From contig CM055095.1 of assembly GCA_029204225.1 (NCBI GenBank), positions 23,218,520-23,282,519 on the forward strand: a stretch of 64,000 nt of DNA, written 5' to 3'. Below are positions 21,979-33,954 of the stretch, one piece after another (position 1 is the first letter of the stretch; each line of letters starts with the position of its first letter). A model generated the notes under the pieces. That model was not told the DNA's origin, made no database searches, and saw only the letters and a program-made list of their open reading frames with translations. Source of the stretch: Diphasiastrum complanatum (Eukaryota; Streptophyta; Lycopodiopsida; Lycopodiales; Lycopodiaceae). The position numbers were made by a program, and so were the translations under genes.

Positions 21979-22957
21979 TGTAGAACAACTGATCAAACAA
22001 ATCTTGATTCTACCAACAAAGCACGCAGTTTACTTAACAAAGGATGAGAAAGAAATGAGCGCAAACTCGAAACATTTCTATTCGTGATCAACTCGAAAAA
22101 AATTCGCAAAGGATTCACGAAATTTGTCTTGCAGTCAACTCAAAAGATTCGCAAATAGTTTTTTGTGGAAGCTCGTGGCTTTCTTATTGAAGCTCAAAAG
22201 ATTCGCGAATACAATCTTGTCGTGAAATGTTTCTGTACCTTGTTCAAGCCTTAGATGTCGCAAACAATTCGTGAAATCTTCTGGACTGTTCTTCAAGCTC
22301 ACCTGTCGCGAAACTATCTCGAACAGTTAGCGAAATAATTTGGCTTCCTTCTTCAAGCTCAAGAATTGTCACCTGTCGTGAACAACTCGCGAATGACAAA
22401 AATGTTGCAAAGAGAAAAGTGTCGCAAACAATTTACAAAACACGAAGCTGAAACGAAGAGACAGACTGTCGTGAAATATTTGCAAACTAAATTTATTTGA
22501 GCCTGTAAACAGAGCGTCTATTTGAATTATCATTCGTCGTAAACGATTAGATTATTATTGTTACAGTATTAAAAGGCCAAAAGACTTGTAAATAAAAGGC
22601 CAAAAGACCTGTCCTGTAACAATATAAATACATATGCACTACTCATTGAAACTCACTCAATCAGAGACACAATAGTGAGATAAGAGAGATGTATATTGAT
22701 AATCAGATTCAGAATTATAAAAATTCATTTTTGATCAATAGTTTCTTATTGTCTAAATAGTCTTAAGTTGTCTCATACTTTCGCATATAGTCTAATTCTT
22801 TTGCATATAATTTTCGCACGCATATTCAATTAGAACAAATATTGTTTTATTAGTACATAGATCATATAAAATCGCGATTGAAGACATTGATATTAGTTTG
22901 ATTTATTCAAACTTGCATCATGTTCTCTGTGGAAGAATAATAACTATTTTTCCTACA
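21979..22957 (+). repeat. 3' LTR of the copia element (979 bp)
   Basis: Begins TGTAGAACAA directly after the polypurine tract and ends TTCCTACA, giving TG...CA ends within a 5-bp inverted repeat TGTAG/CTACA. The first 500 bp contain many variants of TTCGCGAA and TCGCAAA. A TATAAATA box lies at about 22623. There is no 5' partner in the window, so the borders rest on structure only. Confidence 0.7.
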
Positions 22958-25640
22958 AAAGTGCCATGTGCTCATCACTTTATTCTTTTTTGATGTCCTT
23001 ATTTGTCCATGAAATGATACAAGCAAAGTCTCTCCTCCCCACCATTGGCTCCTTGGGGTCTTTGCCATGAATGTTGTGAATTACAATCCAACTTCCTTGT
23101 GCTCATTTACCATTAATCCTCTGAAAGTCACACTATTGACATTATGGTGAGATATCATATGGTTTAATAGCTCTCAAAAAATCACTTGGGTCTAAACGTC
23201 ATGAACCTTACATCTCACATGTAGTAACGGTTTGCATGGATTGCATCACTTGTTCATTGGCCACATCCTTAGCACATGTTTCTCATTAGCATTTTTGAGT
23301 TGAATAGAACAAGACTTTGTCCCTAGTATTATACATGCGGACAACCATTGTCACCTAATCTCGAATGCAATAAACATAAGCAAAGCAGCACAAAGATTGT
23401 TCTAAATCACCACCAAGTTGACCAAATCAACCTCATAAGCAAATCCAGTGGTGGAAATTTTAAAAATAAATCAATGACTTCTTGCATCATGAAGTTGCCA
23501 AAAAAAAACTATCTGCCAAACAAACACTTTATTTTTCGTTAAGTAGTGCTTAACTATGGAAGGTTTTATTTGAAGGGGGTCCATTAAAAGCATTCACGTA
23601 TATGCCTAGTAACTTTGATTCATGATCCATTCTAATGGCACAATTCCACCATTAGTAACAATTATTGTAAATCAAATTATAGATTTATTAATCATTAATG
23701 TGAGAAGATTATATCTAGAAAAAAAATATTGATCAATAGAAAGGATCATGGTTTGAACAATTGAAAATTATTCATAGTCTATTGAAAACTTTAAATTATC
23801 AATGACACTAATGAGACTTTTGCATGAGTGACATAATAGAAGAGCTGGTTAACTAGCATTCCATCAGCAAATCTAGCAGTTGTGTTTCAAGACCACCAAA
23901 ACTACAAACTAGGAAGTCGGTTCTAAAGACACATAGGGGATGGATGCTGGATGAAACCAACTCAACCACACCTAGATCAATCAGATCTAACTTCCAACTA
24001 GAAATAGCTCACCATAAAAAAAGAGATGTGAATCCAACAATATGTAGCTACTACTCTGTAGATCAAGCTCTCTTCCGGGAGAGGCCTATGAGTATACTTA
24101 TACCCTCCAAGGCTCCACCCCAACTAAGAGTGGTATGAGACACCCCACTATGGCACATTAGTAGCCTAATTGGGCCACATCACCCACTTATGAATGAGTC
24201 ATTCCTAGTTCCATAAATATGATTTGAAGGTTTTGGGCCTTCAAAACATTAATAATTTTTATTACCATGAGGGACCCAACTCCTCATAACCATATTAGTT
24301 TACGAGTTCAAATTAAATAATCAATTTTGAACCGTTAGACATCAAATTAAAAATAGTGGCCATTTCACCTAAAGACACTTCTCGTGTGTGTGTTTTTGAA
24401 CCTAACAAATCTAAACAAAACTGCACATTATCACCACATACCAAACATATGAATAAATCAAATTCGTATAGAGCCATCATAGTCAAACATATCATATTGA
24501 CCAAACCTTACAACCAGCAAAAGCTCCGAATTGAGGAGAATATGCTCACCTGCATCCATCCACAACAACAATCGTGTTAGAACAGAGACATTGTTGTGGG
24601 AACTATAGGTGTCTACACGTACTCTTAGTTGTTATCCATGTCGCAACAAGTAGATATCATTGCCAAGTTAGGTGACTCTAATTTTGTCCATATCATGAGT
24701 AAAAAGTCGAACATTGTTTCAACCTTACTCAAAGTTACAAAATTATAAGGTTAAGAATGTATAATCAGTGCTTGAAAGTCAACAATTACAAAAGTACGAC
24801 TAAAGTAGACAATTACATCCAGACTAGTTTTATAGTAGAGTTCAAAACTATCTGCCATTACCCTTTTCAAAATGCTTATCAGAACACCATCCCTTTTTTT
24901 CTATTAGAAAAATGTTTATAGCACTCTCAATTTCAAATTGTCAGAGCATTACTGTCCACAAATAAGTATATATAGACTTTAATAGACAGAAAGTCATATA
25001 ACTAAACCCATCATACCATTTATATCAGAAATAGTCGAAGTGTAACCAAAGGTTTAAACAAAAAACAATACACTTCAAAGGAGACCTCGTTAATGAAAGT
25101 TAAGCATCAACGAGTAGTAAATTCATGATCATTTCATGGCACTTCAACTCTTCATACCCGTTAGTAGCAACAACCATATTGAGGGGATTAGAAGCCTGTT
25201 CACACAAAATTTTCCATTGTTAACATTTAGAGTGTTGTACGAAGTCTGATCAAAAGAACTCAAGACAGTTCGTTCATTGTGATCATAGTGACCAAAACAA
25301 GCAAGTAAATCATGAGAGCATTTCTTAATTAGATGTGTGTGTGTGTGTGTGTGTCTGCCCGCACACGGGCACATGTACATGTAGAATAGATTCCACTGAT
25401 TCAAACTCTTCCAAAGTTATATTTTGATCTTATGCAGTACTTTGATTTCTCTTGAACACGAGATGTCATTACACCGCAATTGTATGGTCATCAATCCACA
25501 TCACTTCATTCAACATAATGATGGCAACCACATGCCTTGATAGCACTATATTGTTGATACTACTACATAGTAAGTATAATCCTACAAATAATCATTGTGA
25601 AAGTACATTCCTTGTCAAAGCAAAAACAAAAAAAGTCAAT
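22958..25640. other. unclassified AT-rich DNA
   Basis: No gene recognised. A (TG)n microsatellite lies at 25334-25353. Part may be the 3' half of the CACTA element whose transposase remnant starts just to the right. Confidence 0.35.
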
Positions 25641-25989
25641 GGTTTAAAATGAATATTGGCTGAAAAACCATACCTTCCATTCACACCTTGCAAATTTACA
25701 TTCCATGTATGATAAAGTTGTCTCTCTTTGTATACTTTTTGGAGTGTGTCATGCATACACTATATAGTGCATTGGTGAAGCAATGGCTCAACATATCTGG
25801 CCCCTATGCCTATTGCATCAATGTCAATTTCTAGCCAACGCCCTTGCTTTCTTCTCTTGCTTGTTATGTTCCAACTACTTATCCATTATTCTAGAATTAT
25901 AAAGCATAAATGTGGAGAATTTTTTTTTCTTAAAGAGGGTGTTGATTTTCAACACTCCCATCTCTTGAAGTTTTTTACCTTTTATCTTA

Positions 25990-27690
25990 TTTGTCTTCTT
26001 GTCATTCCATAAAAGTGGAGCAGATGGATTGAGTTGCATGCAAAAATTCAGTAACATTAAACAATAATTCATGTACTAACCATCCCTTAGACATGCTCCC
26101 TTTTGGCCTTATCTTTTGATGCACATAATCTTTCAATTCATATATCTTTTAAGAGAAAACATCCATGTTGAAAGAGCATTATTCATGTGATCATTGTTTC
26201 CCCATTTTAAATATGCTACAAAAAAAAAAAAAAACGCTTGAGATTCTAAAATGTCAATTGTCACCTCTTGTGCATGGGACCAACAATATCCATTTTTTGA
26301 ACCAAGTAGACCAAGATATCTAGTTCTATGTCAAGGATAGTTAGTTGGAATATCTCTCTCAAACATGCATTCAACCTCTGCCATTTCTTAATGTCTTTTT
26401 TAAATGCCCACCTCACAAATTCCCTTTTCACATATCCATCTATAAACTACACATGGTGACTAGTTTTTAGATTTAGTATTGTGCTCATTGAATCTAAATT
26501 TGGAAACATAAAACAATATCATAAATTGAATAAATAAGTACCTGGCCATAGATTTTGAATTGTAGAAAGTCTCACGAAGATGATCCAAGAAACACCCATC
26601 GATGCACATTGAGAAAACGTACCCAATCATCTATAGCTAATTATGAGACTTGAGACTTCAAAGCTTTTTGTCTCCTTTAAATGATGTTTATAGTGAACAA
26701 GAAAACCTTCAAGATAAACTGTATCCTCATATTGGTACTCTTCTTTGGTAAGTTTCCAAAGTGCTCTTAGAATAGTATGTGTTCTTTCACCAGTTCCTAG
26801 ATTTGGCCAAGTTTTTTTTTGTTTGTTTGTTTTTTATTGTTCTTCGTCTTGTCTAGCGGGGATGCTATATTTATAGCTTGCATGTGTTTTCATAATAATT
26901 CACCCACAATTTCAATATATGCATGGGATTCAATAAATAATGATCAACAAACAATAAAAAATAGAAAGTCTTTTTATACCATTGATTGGCTTATTTTCGA
27001 ATTCAATTTGAAGATTTTTGCCGATCTCCTATAAACATTCTCTTACGAGGCTTCTTTGTCTCAAATCTTCCTTTCGACTCTCTTTTCTATGTATGCTTGA
27101 ATGAATTATTATCAGGTAGATATTTGTGATGGTCTTCATGTATGACCTAATTGAGATGGTGTGAGAGTCAAACATCAAGACCTGGTCCACAAATGAGACA
27201 TGTATGATATTTGAAGGCTGTAAAGCCTTAAAAAATCAAATGCACATGTAAGATAAGAAACTATGAGAAAGAGAACCAACCATCTTGCATGGCTTCTATA
27301 ACAGCTAACTAACAAACATATGTGTGATGAAAGACACATGATGCTCCCATAAGTTGGTATCTACACATTTTCTTGATCTTGGATAGTCGAGCATCATCTA
27401 CATTAAAATAATTCACTGGCATGAAATTTTTAACTTTTAGGGGATGTGATAGATCATAAACTTGGCACCCTTTTCAAAATTTTCTATTTCTTTAACAAGG
27501 GGTGCAAGATAGACATTCATGTTATTAACTTTGGTTTACAAAGGACAAGAAGTGCCAACATGAGATGCCCTTCATTTATGATTAGCCAAGGTCGAATATT
27601 ATAGTCAACCAACACTACTAAACCCCACATGCTTGCCATTTTTGCCAAAGGGGCTTCACCCCATTTATTACGATACGTTTAACCATAATT
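25990..27690 (-). pseudogene. CACTA (En/Spm) TNP2-like transposase remnant
   Basis: Translating the minus strand by eye from 27650 downward gives, in correct TNP2 order and in shifting frames: VVLVDYNIRPWLIINEGHLM (about 27640-27570); NMNVYLAPLVKEIE (about 27515); DHHKYLPDNNSFK (about 27140-27100, the HRRFLP-NHPFR motif); a basic stretch; QWYKKTFYFLLFV and PMHILKLWVNYYENTCKL (about 26980-26870, the region normally reading DVMHIEKN); LVYLVQKMDIVGPMHKR (about 26310-26260); and KIYELKDYVHQKIRPKGSMS (about 26150-26080, normally LK-YVRN-ARPEGSI). Many stops and frameshifts make it non-functional. The terminal inverted repeats were not identified. It is divergent from the methyltransferase pseudogene at 28.2 kb. 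Confidence 0.75.
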
Positions 27691-28207
27691 AACTATTACT
27701 CTACTTTACACTTCAAGGCCTATTTACAATAGTTACAAGTGCACCATTGGTGTCTGACTTCATAATCACATTCTTACAACATGGAGGCTATGTGAGCCCT
27801 CTGGATGATGTCTCGTGTGTTGGGCATGTACCATACATGGCCAACAATTATGTATGCGAGAGAGATGGTGATTGCTTCTCTGTTCGAACAACAATCTTGA
27901 AATCAAACTCTTGAAGGAGCAACAACACATGGAGATCCTTTTGATGGTGCATGGCCTATTTTGCTTTCTGATCACGTATGTATTTGCAATCATAAAGTAT
28001 TTATCTGAATTCAAGAGGTGATGATGAAACGGCTAAATTGTTCCAGCTGGGCTGAGGTCAAATAAAACTACCCGACCACTAGCTCAACCAAAGCTCTGTC
28101 GAAATTTTTTTGGCTTTTCAGAATTATAAGGTAAGAATGTTATTATCACTATTGATGTTTTGTTATAAATCTTTTGGATATATTATGAGACTTATATATT
28201 TGCTTGT

Positions 28208-29661
28208 GTGGTTTTAAAGCCAAAGAAAGCTAAGGCTGGAGAGGAGTTGGATTGCCCTCCAAATTTTCTATCGCATATACAAAGGGCCAAAGAAGAACAA
28301 ATGAGGATTCAATTGAGAGATTCCCTCCCGCCGTTGTCTGAGGATTATAAGACTTTCACATGTTTTTTGGATCCGATGAGGACATTTACTTATAGGGCGA
28401 TTTGTTCTGATATTTCGAAATTGGTAGATGCTATCCCAAGGCATGATTACCTTCTTGCGATTGCAGATATTCCGTATGGTTTCAAAATGTCTGACTCCAT
28501 TAATGACTCGAAACCATTTCCGTATCCTGAAATTACTAAGCTAGTGATAAATTTTGCTGCATTGACAACATCTTATTTATGGAGATGTGTGATTTTTCAT
28601 AGCATGGCCCAATCGTCATCAGTGATTGCATCTTTGAAACCACATGTCATGCTATTGAGCATCTAGTATGGTATGTCATTTTACTTATATATTGTGATAT
28701 TTTTTCTGATGTAGTTAATGTTTTCAAATATATGTCTGAATGCTAATATGGTATTACATATGTAGGAATAAAACAAATCTTGAGCATGCACTGGGCTGCC
28801 GGCTTATCAGTTCTTTTGAAATGATGACGGTGGGCATGAGAAAAAAAGATTATGGATCCATTGCAATGAGCAGTGTAGTAATGTCATTTCTTGTCCAGCT
28901 GTGACTCAGAAATTGAGACACTTAGAGGGTGATAGGTCTTTGGTTAACCCTTACCAAAAGCCTCAAAGATTAACAAACAAATTAATTGATATGTTTTTAA
29001 ATGAGGATGATTGGGTTCTGGACCTGTTTGCAGGAACATGTATGAGGATGTGTTTCTTTGCTTACAATTAGTTTTCATAATCGATTATTAACTTTTGAAT
29101 TTAATGTTGTTTTTTGCGAATAACTTATTGTTTTATATACTTTCAAATGTAGGTACTTCAACTTGTTGTGCCCTCAAGCAAAGCAAGAATTGCATGGCTG
29201 TTGAAGTGGATGAAGTCCAGACAACCTACATTGAGATGAGAGTGGTTGCTATTCGAGAACTTCCAAATGAAGATCAAGAAGTTGGGGCTCAAACAGTTGA
29301 CAATAGTGAGAGGTTTCAAAGTGCCTCATCCGAACCGGTTCCCCCACTTCTAAATGAAGAAGAGGAGCTAGTTGGGTTCAGAGATGATATTAATGAGCCC
29401 CCTCAAGATTTCACTGAGAGGGCTATTGATGTCGTTGAAGAGGGACAACCCTCTCAATCAGCCGAGAAGGCATTACCAGATATGTTGCTTGATACTTTAG
29501 GAAAAATATGTAGCTGGATATTGTTTGGCAGACATAAATGTTATTGGCAGGAACCTTATGTTATTGAATATTTATATTTGAATGGCAAGTGCCAAATTTG
29601 GAAATCAAGATTTTATTTTTGTGAGATTCAAAAGATATATTTGAGATATTATGCTTCATGA
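28208..29661 (+). pseudogene. beta-class DNA amino-methyltransferase pseudogene (N4/N6 type), three visible exons
   Basis: Visible exons: about 28208-28670, 28766-29039 and 29153-29661, joined by GT-AG introns (donors GTATGT at 28671 and GTATGA at 29040; acceptors TAG at 28763-28765 and 29150-29152). Exon A has LLAIADIPYGFKM, which matches the motif IV DPPYG core with Pro changed to Ile, then WRCVIFHSMAQSS and EHLVW. Exon B has GCRLISSFEMMTVG, then WIHCNEQCSNVIS, NPYQKPQRLTNKLIDMF (motif X region) and DDWVLDLFAGT. Exon C completes motif I as FAGTCTSTCC (Gly of GTGT changed to Cys) and has NCMAVEVD (motif II region), then an acidic tail. The order IV, X, I, II is that of beta-class enzymes acting on exocyclic amino groups of DNA. 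Single-base losses near 28641 and in the A7 run at about 28844 break the frame. The start exon is unknown. Having introns, it is not a processed copy or a bacterial contaminant. Whether the parent modified cytosine or adenine cannot be told. Confidence 0.7.
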
Positions 29662-30688
29662 GCTTATTCTTAGATTTATAAAAAGTTCTATTTTATGCAC
29701 TATTTTTCTGCGTTTAGATAGATTGATTTTTTATAAAAAGTTTTTATTGGATGCTTTTTATGTAATCTAAGACATCATTATTGTTAGCACTTCACACTTT
29801 TTCTAGGAAAATAACCTCTTCTAAAAGAGAGATGGAGTTTTAGTTAGAATTAAAATAGAATCATTGTGCTACTGTACTGTGGGTCCTATTAGTCGATAAG
29901 GATCAGTTGGCCTCGCCACGAGGCTATCTTTGAATATTTGGCATCTTTTTGGAAATGTTGTGTAGGTATGCTTGCAAAAACTTTGCTCGCATACAACTAG
30001 CAACTCAAATGTTGAATGTGGATCCAAAAAGCTTGTGTTTCCCGACATTTTTCCCCGTCCCAAAACTCATTTATGTGTTCTGGGTGCTTGTTTTTTTGCT
30101 TGCACAACCAACGTTCTCTACTTCTCCACATTGTTTGTAACTCGTGACAAATTGTCTTGCTTCTTAGGAGGAGCTGCAGCTGGGGACCAATCAGAGCATA
30201 TTCAAAGGAAACCATCTTCATAGTTGCAAGTCAATTATTTTTATTTTATTGCTAGTGTTTTGCTCACACCCAAGCACTAACGCTTCTAAGCTCTTCATGA
30301 CAAGAAGATCCAAGGAACTTTGCTTTACTTTTGCATACAAATGGATTTCAAGCATCTCGAACGACTCAAAAAGATTGTTATGTTGTGGAGGTTAGGTTAC
30401 TCAATGCTGGAAAATCATCAATACCAGACATTCTACCTGTGCTATTCATACCTCTTAGTTGCAAAAAGCTTATTCCAACCGTTGAAAACTCGTTCACATC
30501 ATTCTTACAACCGTTGGTGGAAGAGCTAGAATCTTGAGGGAATTAGCTTGTACTATAATTATCCTCCCTCGGAAATCTTTACTCCAAATCAAGCCATGTC
30601 AAAGAATTGTCACCGTGCCAGATATCCAATGGTTCAGAAATTCTTTGGCCTCCTCTTGGCCATGGCTATCAAGTCTGCACAATTTAGG
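29662..30688. other. unclassified DNA
   Basis: AT-rich with short open frames in both directions. Nothing recognised. Confidence 0.3.
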
Positions 30689-30970
30689 TTAACACTTGAA
30701 AGGAAGGTTTTGCTGGTGGGACAGCCACAAGATGAGAACCAGCTTTGGACTCCATAATTCATACATCTTAGATTCATCAAAGATGACATCATGGCTGACA
30801 TGTATTTTGTTCTCCACTGGATCAAAACATTTATAGCCCTTCACACGATCATCATATCCTAGGAATATATACTTGATAGCTTTCACATCAAGTTTACGTC
30901 TCTCTTCCTTAGGAATGTGTACAAAGGCCTTACATCCAAAGATTCGCAAGTGAAAATATTTAGGTGACAA
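30689..30970 (-). pseudogene. copia pol fragment (post-integrase region)
   Basis: Ninety residues contain RIFGCKAFVHIPKEERRKLD, KYIFLGYDDRVKGYK and IHVSHDVIFDES, the conserved stretch between copia integrase and reverse transcriptase. It differs clearly from the equivalent stretch at 32180-32467, so it is a separate copy. No LTR or other domain is attached. Confidence 0.85.
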
Positions 30971-31394
30971 TTAAAATATGATTTGCTTTAATGATTTAGG
31001 CCGTACATATAACAAAATCTCATCGAAGAGTACATTAGCTATATGAATTTTAAGTTCATTTTTTGTTTGTGATATTTTTTAAAACAATATAAAATTTGCA
31101 ATACACATAATTGTATAGTTTCTTACTAATGTATTTTTGAAATTATGGTATGTGTATTCTGAGGACTTTAAAAAGTCAAAAAGCCTGCACTTAAAAAAAT
31201 AATTTTACGCAAAAATGTGATTAATATTTTTGATACCTTGATTTTTAAAAGTTCTGGAGGGAATCTTCTTAGTAGAAATCTTTTCAATTATCCACTCAAT
31301 AGGAAATTATGTTCTTGGTTGTCTAAAAATGTAAATCCAGAAGTTCATTTTTTGGTATTGATATCTCCTATCCAATCCCATTCATTTCGTATTC

Positions 31395-32960
31395 TTCATT
31401 ATATTTAGACTGTTACTGAATAAGAGTGTATCATCTACATAGAGAGTGATGATGATGAAGTGTTCTGATACAAACTTGAATTAAACATTCGAGTCCGCCA
31501 AGTTTGGAATAAAACCATTCTCGATCATAAATGCATTGATTTTCTGGGACTAAACTCTGGGTGATTGTTTCAATCCGTAGAGAGCCTTGTGGATTTTTCA
31601 TACAAGGTGCTTTTGATTGCCCTTGAGTTCGTATCCCTCTAGCTGTGACATATAGATTTTCTCTTCGATGGTTCCATTGAGAAAAGCAGTCTGGACATCC
31701 ATCTGGTGGACTTCAAGATCTGTTGCGGCTGCAAAGGAGAGAAGTAGGCAGATTGAAGCATGTTTGACAACTAGACTGAAGGTTTCAGATTAATCCAGAT
31801 CTAGAATCTAGGAAAAGCCTTTGGCGACTAGCTTGGCCTTGTAATGATTTAGCCTCCCTTCAACATCGTACTTCGCCTTGAATATCCATTTGCATGGAAT
31901 TGGGTTTCGGTCCTTTGGTAGCCCAGTGACTGTCCATGTTTGATTCTCTATCATAGAATCGAATTCGGTGTCCATCACTACTTTCCACTGGTCAGCATCA
32001 AGAGTAGACATTGCCTCAAAAACGGTGGTTGGTTCCTGCACAAAGTAGCAGGCCGGATCATCCATAAATCTGGATGGAGACTGTCTAGACTTGTTCGACC
32101 TTTTGGTTTGAACTTCGGTTTTTTGATGTGTGTTGACTCGTTGAGATTCTGACTCATTGTCTGAGTCAGTGTTGCTTTTCTACAGTTGAGTCCCTGGATC
32201 AAAATTTGGGTGCTCGATCCCTGGGTCGGATTTGTCAGCAGCTTTTCCCTTGTGGTCGATGAACTGGTCTTCCACAAAAATGACATCTCTACTAATAAAT
32301 GCCTTCTCAGTATCCAAATTGTAGAGCTTGTATGCCTTGTGATCTAGAGAATAGCCGATGAAAATCATTTCTCTGCTTTTGTCATCCAACTTTCTTCTTA
32401 GATCTTCAGGGATCTGAGCGAAAGCGATGCATCCAAACACTCGAATATATTTGAGTAATGGTTTCAATCTTGTTCACACCGCATAAGGTGTCTTGCCATT
32501 TGGGGCTTTGGTGATGGATCGATTCTACAAATAGGCAGCTGTAGTAACAGCTTCTGTCCAAAATTTCTTTGGAAGAGAGACATGGGCCAGCATGCTTTTG
32601 GCACTTTTGATGAGTGACTAATTCTTCCGTTCAGCTACACCATTGGACTGAGGTGAGCAGCTGGTTGTAAATTGTTGATGTATCTTGTTGGCCTTGCAGA
32701 ACTCCTTGGATTATGTGGAGATATACTCTCCCCCTCCATTTGTGCGTAGATCTTTGGTCTTCCTCTGGGTTTGTTTTTCTCCAGACGCTTTGTACTGCTT
32801 GAAGAATTTGAACGCTTTGGATTTGTTCTTCATAAAATAAATAGCAGTCCTTTGAGAGAAGTTGTCGATGAAGGTTAGGAAATAAAGAGCTCCCCCTGCG
32901 GAAGCAGTCTGTATCGAGCCACAAATGTTGCTATGTACAAAGTCAAGCAAGCCTTTGGAA
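31395..32960 (-). pseudogene. copia integrase to reverse transcriptase remnant
   Basis: In order on the minus strand: integrase (about 32955-32620) with VHSNICGS, LRTNGGGEY and SNGVAERKN; the linker region (32467-32180) with RVFGCIAFAQIPEDLRRKLD and FISRDVIFVED; and RT (32065 to about 31395) with PCKWIFKAKYDVEGR, YKAKLVAKGFS and LYVDDTLLFS at 31430-31441. Both catalytic integrase aspartates (normally in HSD and TD-GGE) are Asn here, a G-to-A change on the coding strand. Stops and frameshifts are frequent. RNase H is missing. Confidence 0.88.
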
Positions 32961-33491
32961 GTATGAATTGAATCTAAAATGAAGGGGAGGAATGCGATCC
33001 ATGCGAACGATGTGGACCTCCATCAGAATGAGAAGGATCTCTATGGTTGCTCGTAACTTGGGATATTTGATCAATTTCGTGGCAATGTTATCGTGGGTGT
33101 GAGCGATGTTTTTGCCATCGTCCAGTAGGAATTTCTTGAAATTATTCGGGTCGTAGCTGGTGTCTTTTCCTTGGATTGATTTGCCAGAATTGGGAAATCT
33201 GATCAGTTGGACCCTGGCTAGTGTAACATCAATGGGGACGTAGCTACCATCCTTGGACGGAATATGGAAAGTGTGGATTTCATCAGAGTAGGAGGAATAT
33301 GCAGCACGTATAAGGCTCTCATGTTGGTGTTCTGGAAGATGCAAGAGATTAAAACCAAGACTGAGAAAAATGTCATTGTCTAATTGTACTGTCTTGGAGT
33401 GGTTCTTGACCTCCAATTAGAATAGGTCATTGGTGTAAGGCTTTGGGGTCTTACGACGATGTAGAGAAGGTGACGGATCCCGGGAGGCCAT
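32943..33491 (-). pseudogene. unrecognised ORF in gag position ahead of the copia integrase
   Basis: From an ATG at 33491 the frame reads MASRDPSPSLHRRKTPKPY, meets one TAA at about 33417-33419 and continues 157 residues to 32943. It includes SLGFNLLHLPEHQHESL, HTFHIPSKDGSYVPID and VQLIRFPNSGKSIQGKD. It lacks the usual copia gag and zinc knuckle. The IPSKDGSYVPID and FPNSGKSI phrases faintly recall gag or plant-mobile-domain-like proteins of Ty3 elements, but I do not recognise the family. A CTATATATAG box lies at 33601-33610, 110 bp before the ATG. The 3' end runs directly into the copia integrase. Confidence 0.4.
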
Positions 33492-33954
33492 GATAACAGT
33501 AATTCTAGAGTGTTCTGGAAGATTTAAAAATTTTGAAATTTTTTGACATGAACTTGAGAGCAGAATTCTAGAATGGATTCATGGAGAGAAGGGTGGAGGT
33601 CTATATATAGATTTTTTTGTCAGGAATTTGCAAATCTACCCAGAAATTGTCCTCAATGTCCACAATTTGGTAATGATTGTCGCAAATTTTGAGGCAGTGT
33701 CCTGAGGGTCGACGAATTCCTGTAAGTGATTTTTTTATGCCAAAATAAGAAAAATGTTTGACAGTGCAAAATGTGTCTGATCAAAGTTTGCGAAGATGAC
33801 AGAGAAATCGTGGAGATTATTTTAAGCTTCAGCGAATTGTTTGCAAATTCTGGTAGTGGATATCGGATGAAACTAACTAACTTTTTTTATTTCTAAAAAG
33901 TTTGTCTCTGAGACAGAATTTGTGGAGGCTAAAAATGAATCGTGCACTATAAAA

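Larger units (their letters stand above)
20287..22957 (+). mobile_element. 5'-truncated Ty1/copia element with 3' LTR
   Basis: Coding resumes at about 20287 in the region before reverse transcriptase, so gag, protease, integrase and the 5' LTR are absent. It runs through RT and RNase H to about 21890, followed by a polypurine tract (gagagggagc at 21969-21978) and a TGTAG...CTACA LTR. Confidence 0.85.

Noticed and set aside
27766-28014. Minus-strand frame just before the TNP2 remnant
   Set aside because: It may be an upstream part of TNP2 (HAQHTRH...), but the match is too weak to include.
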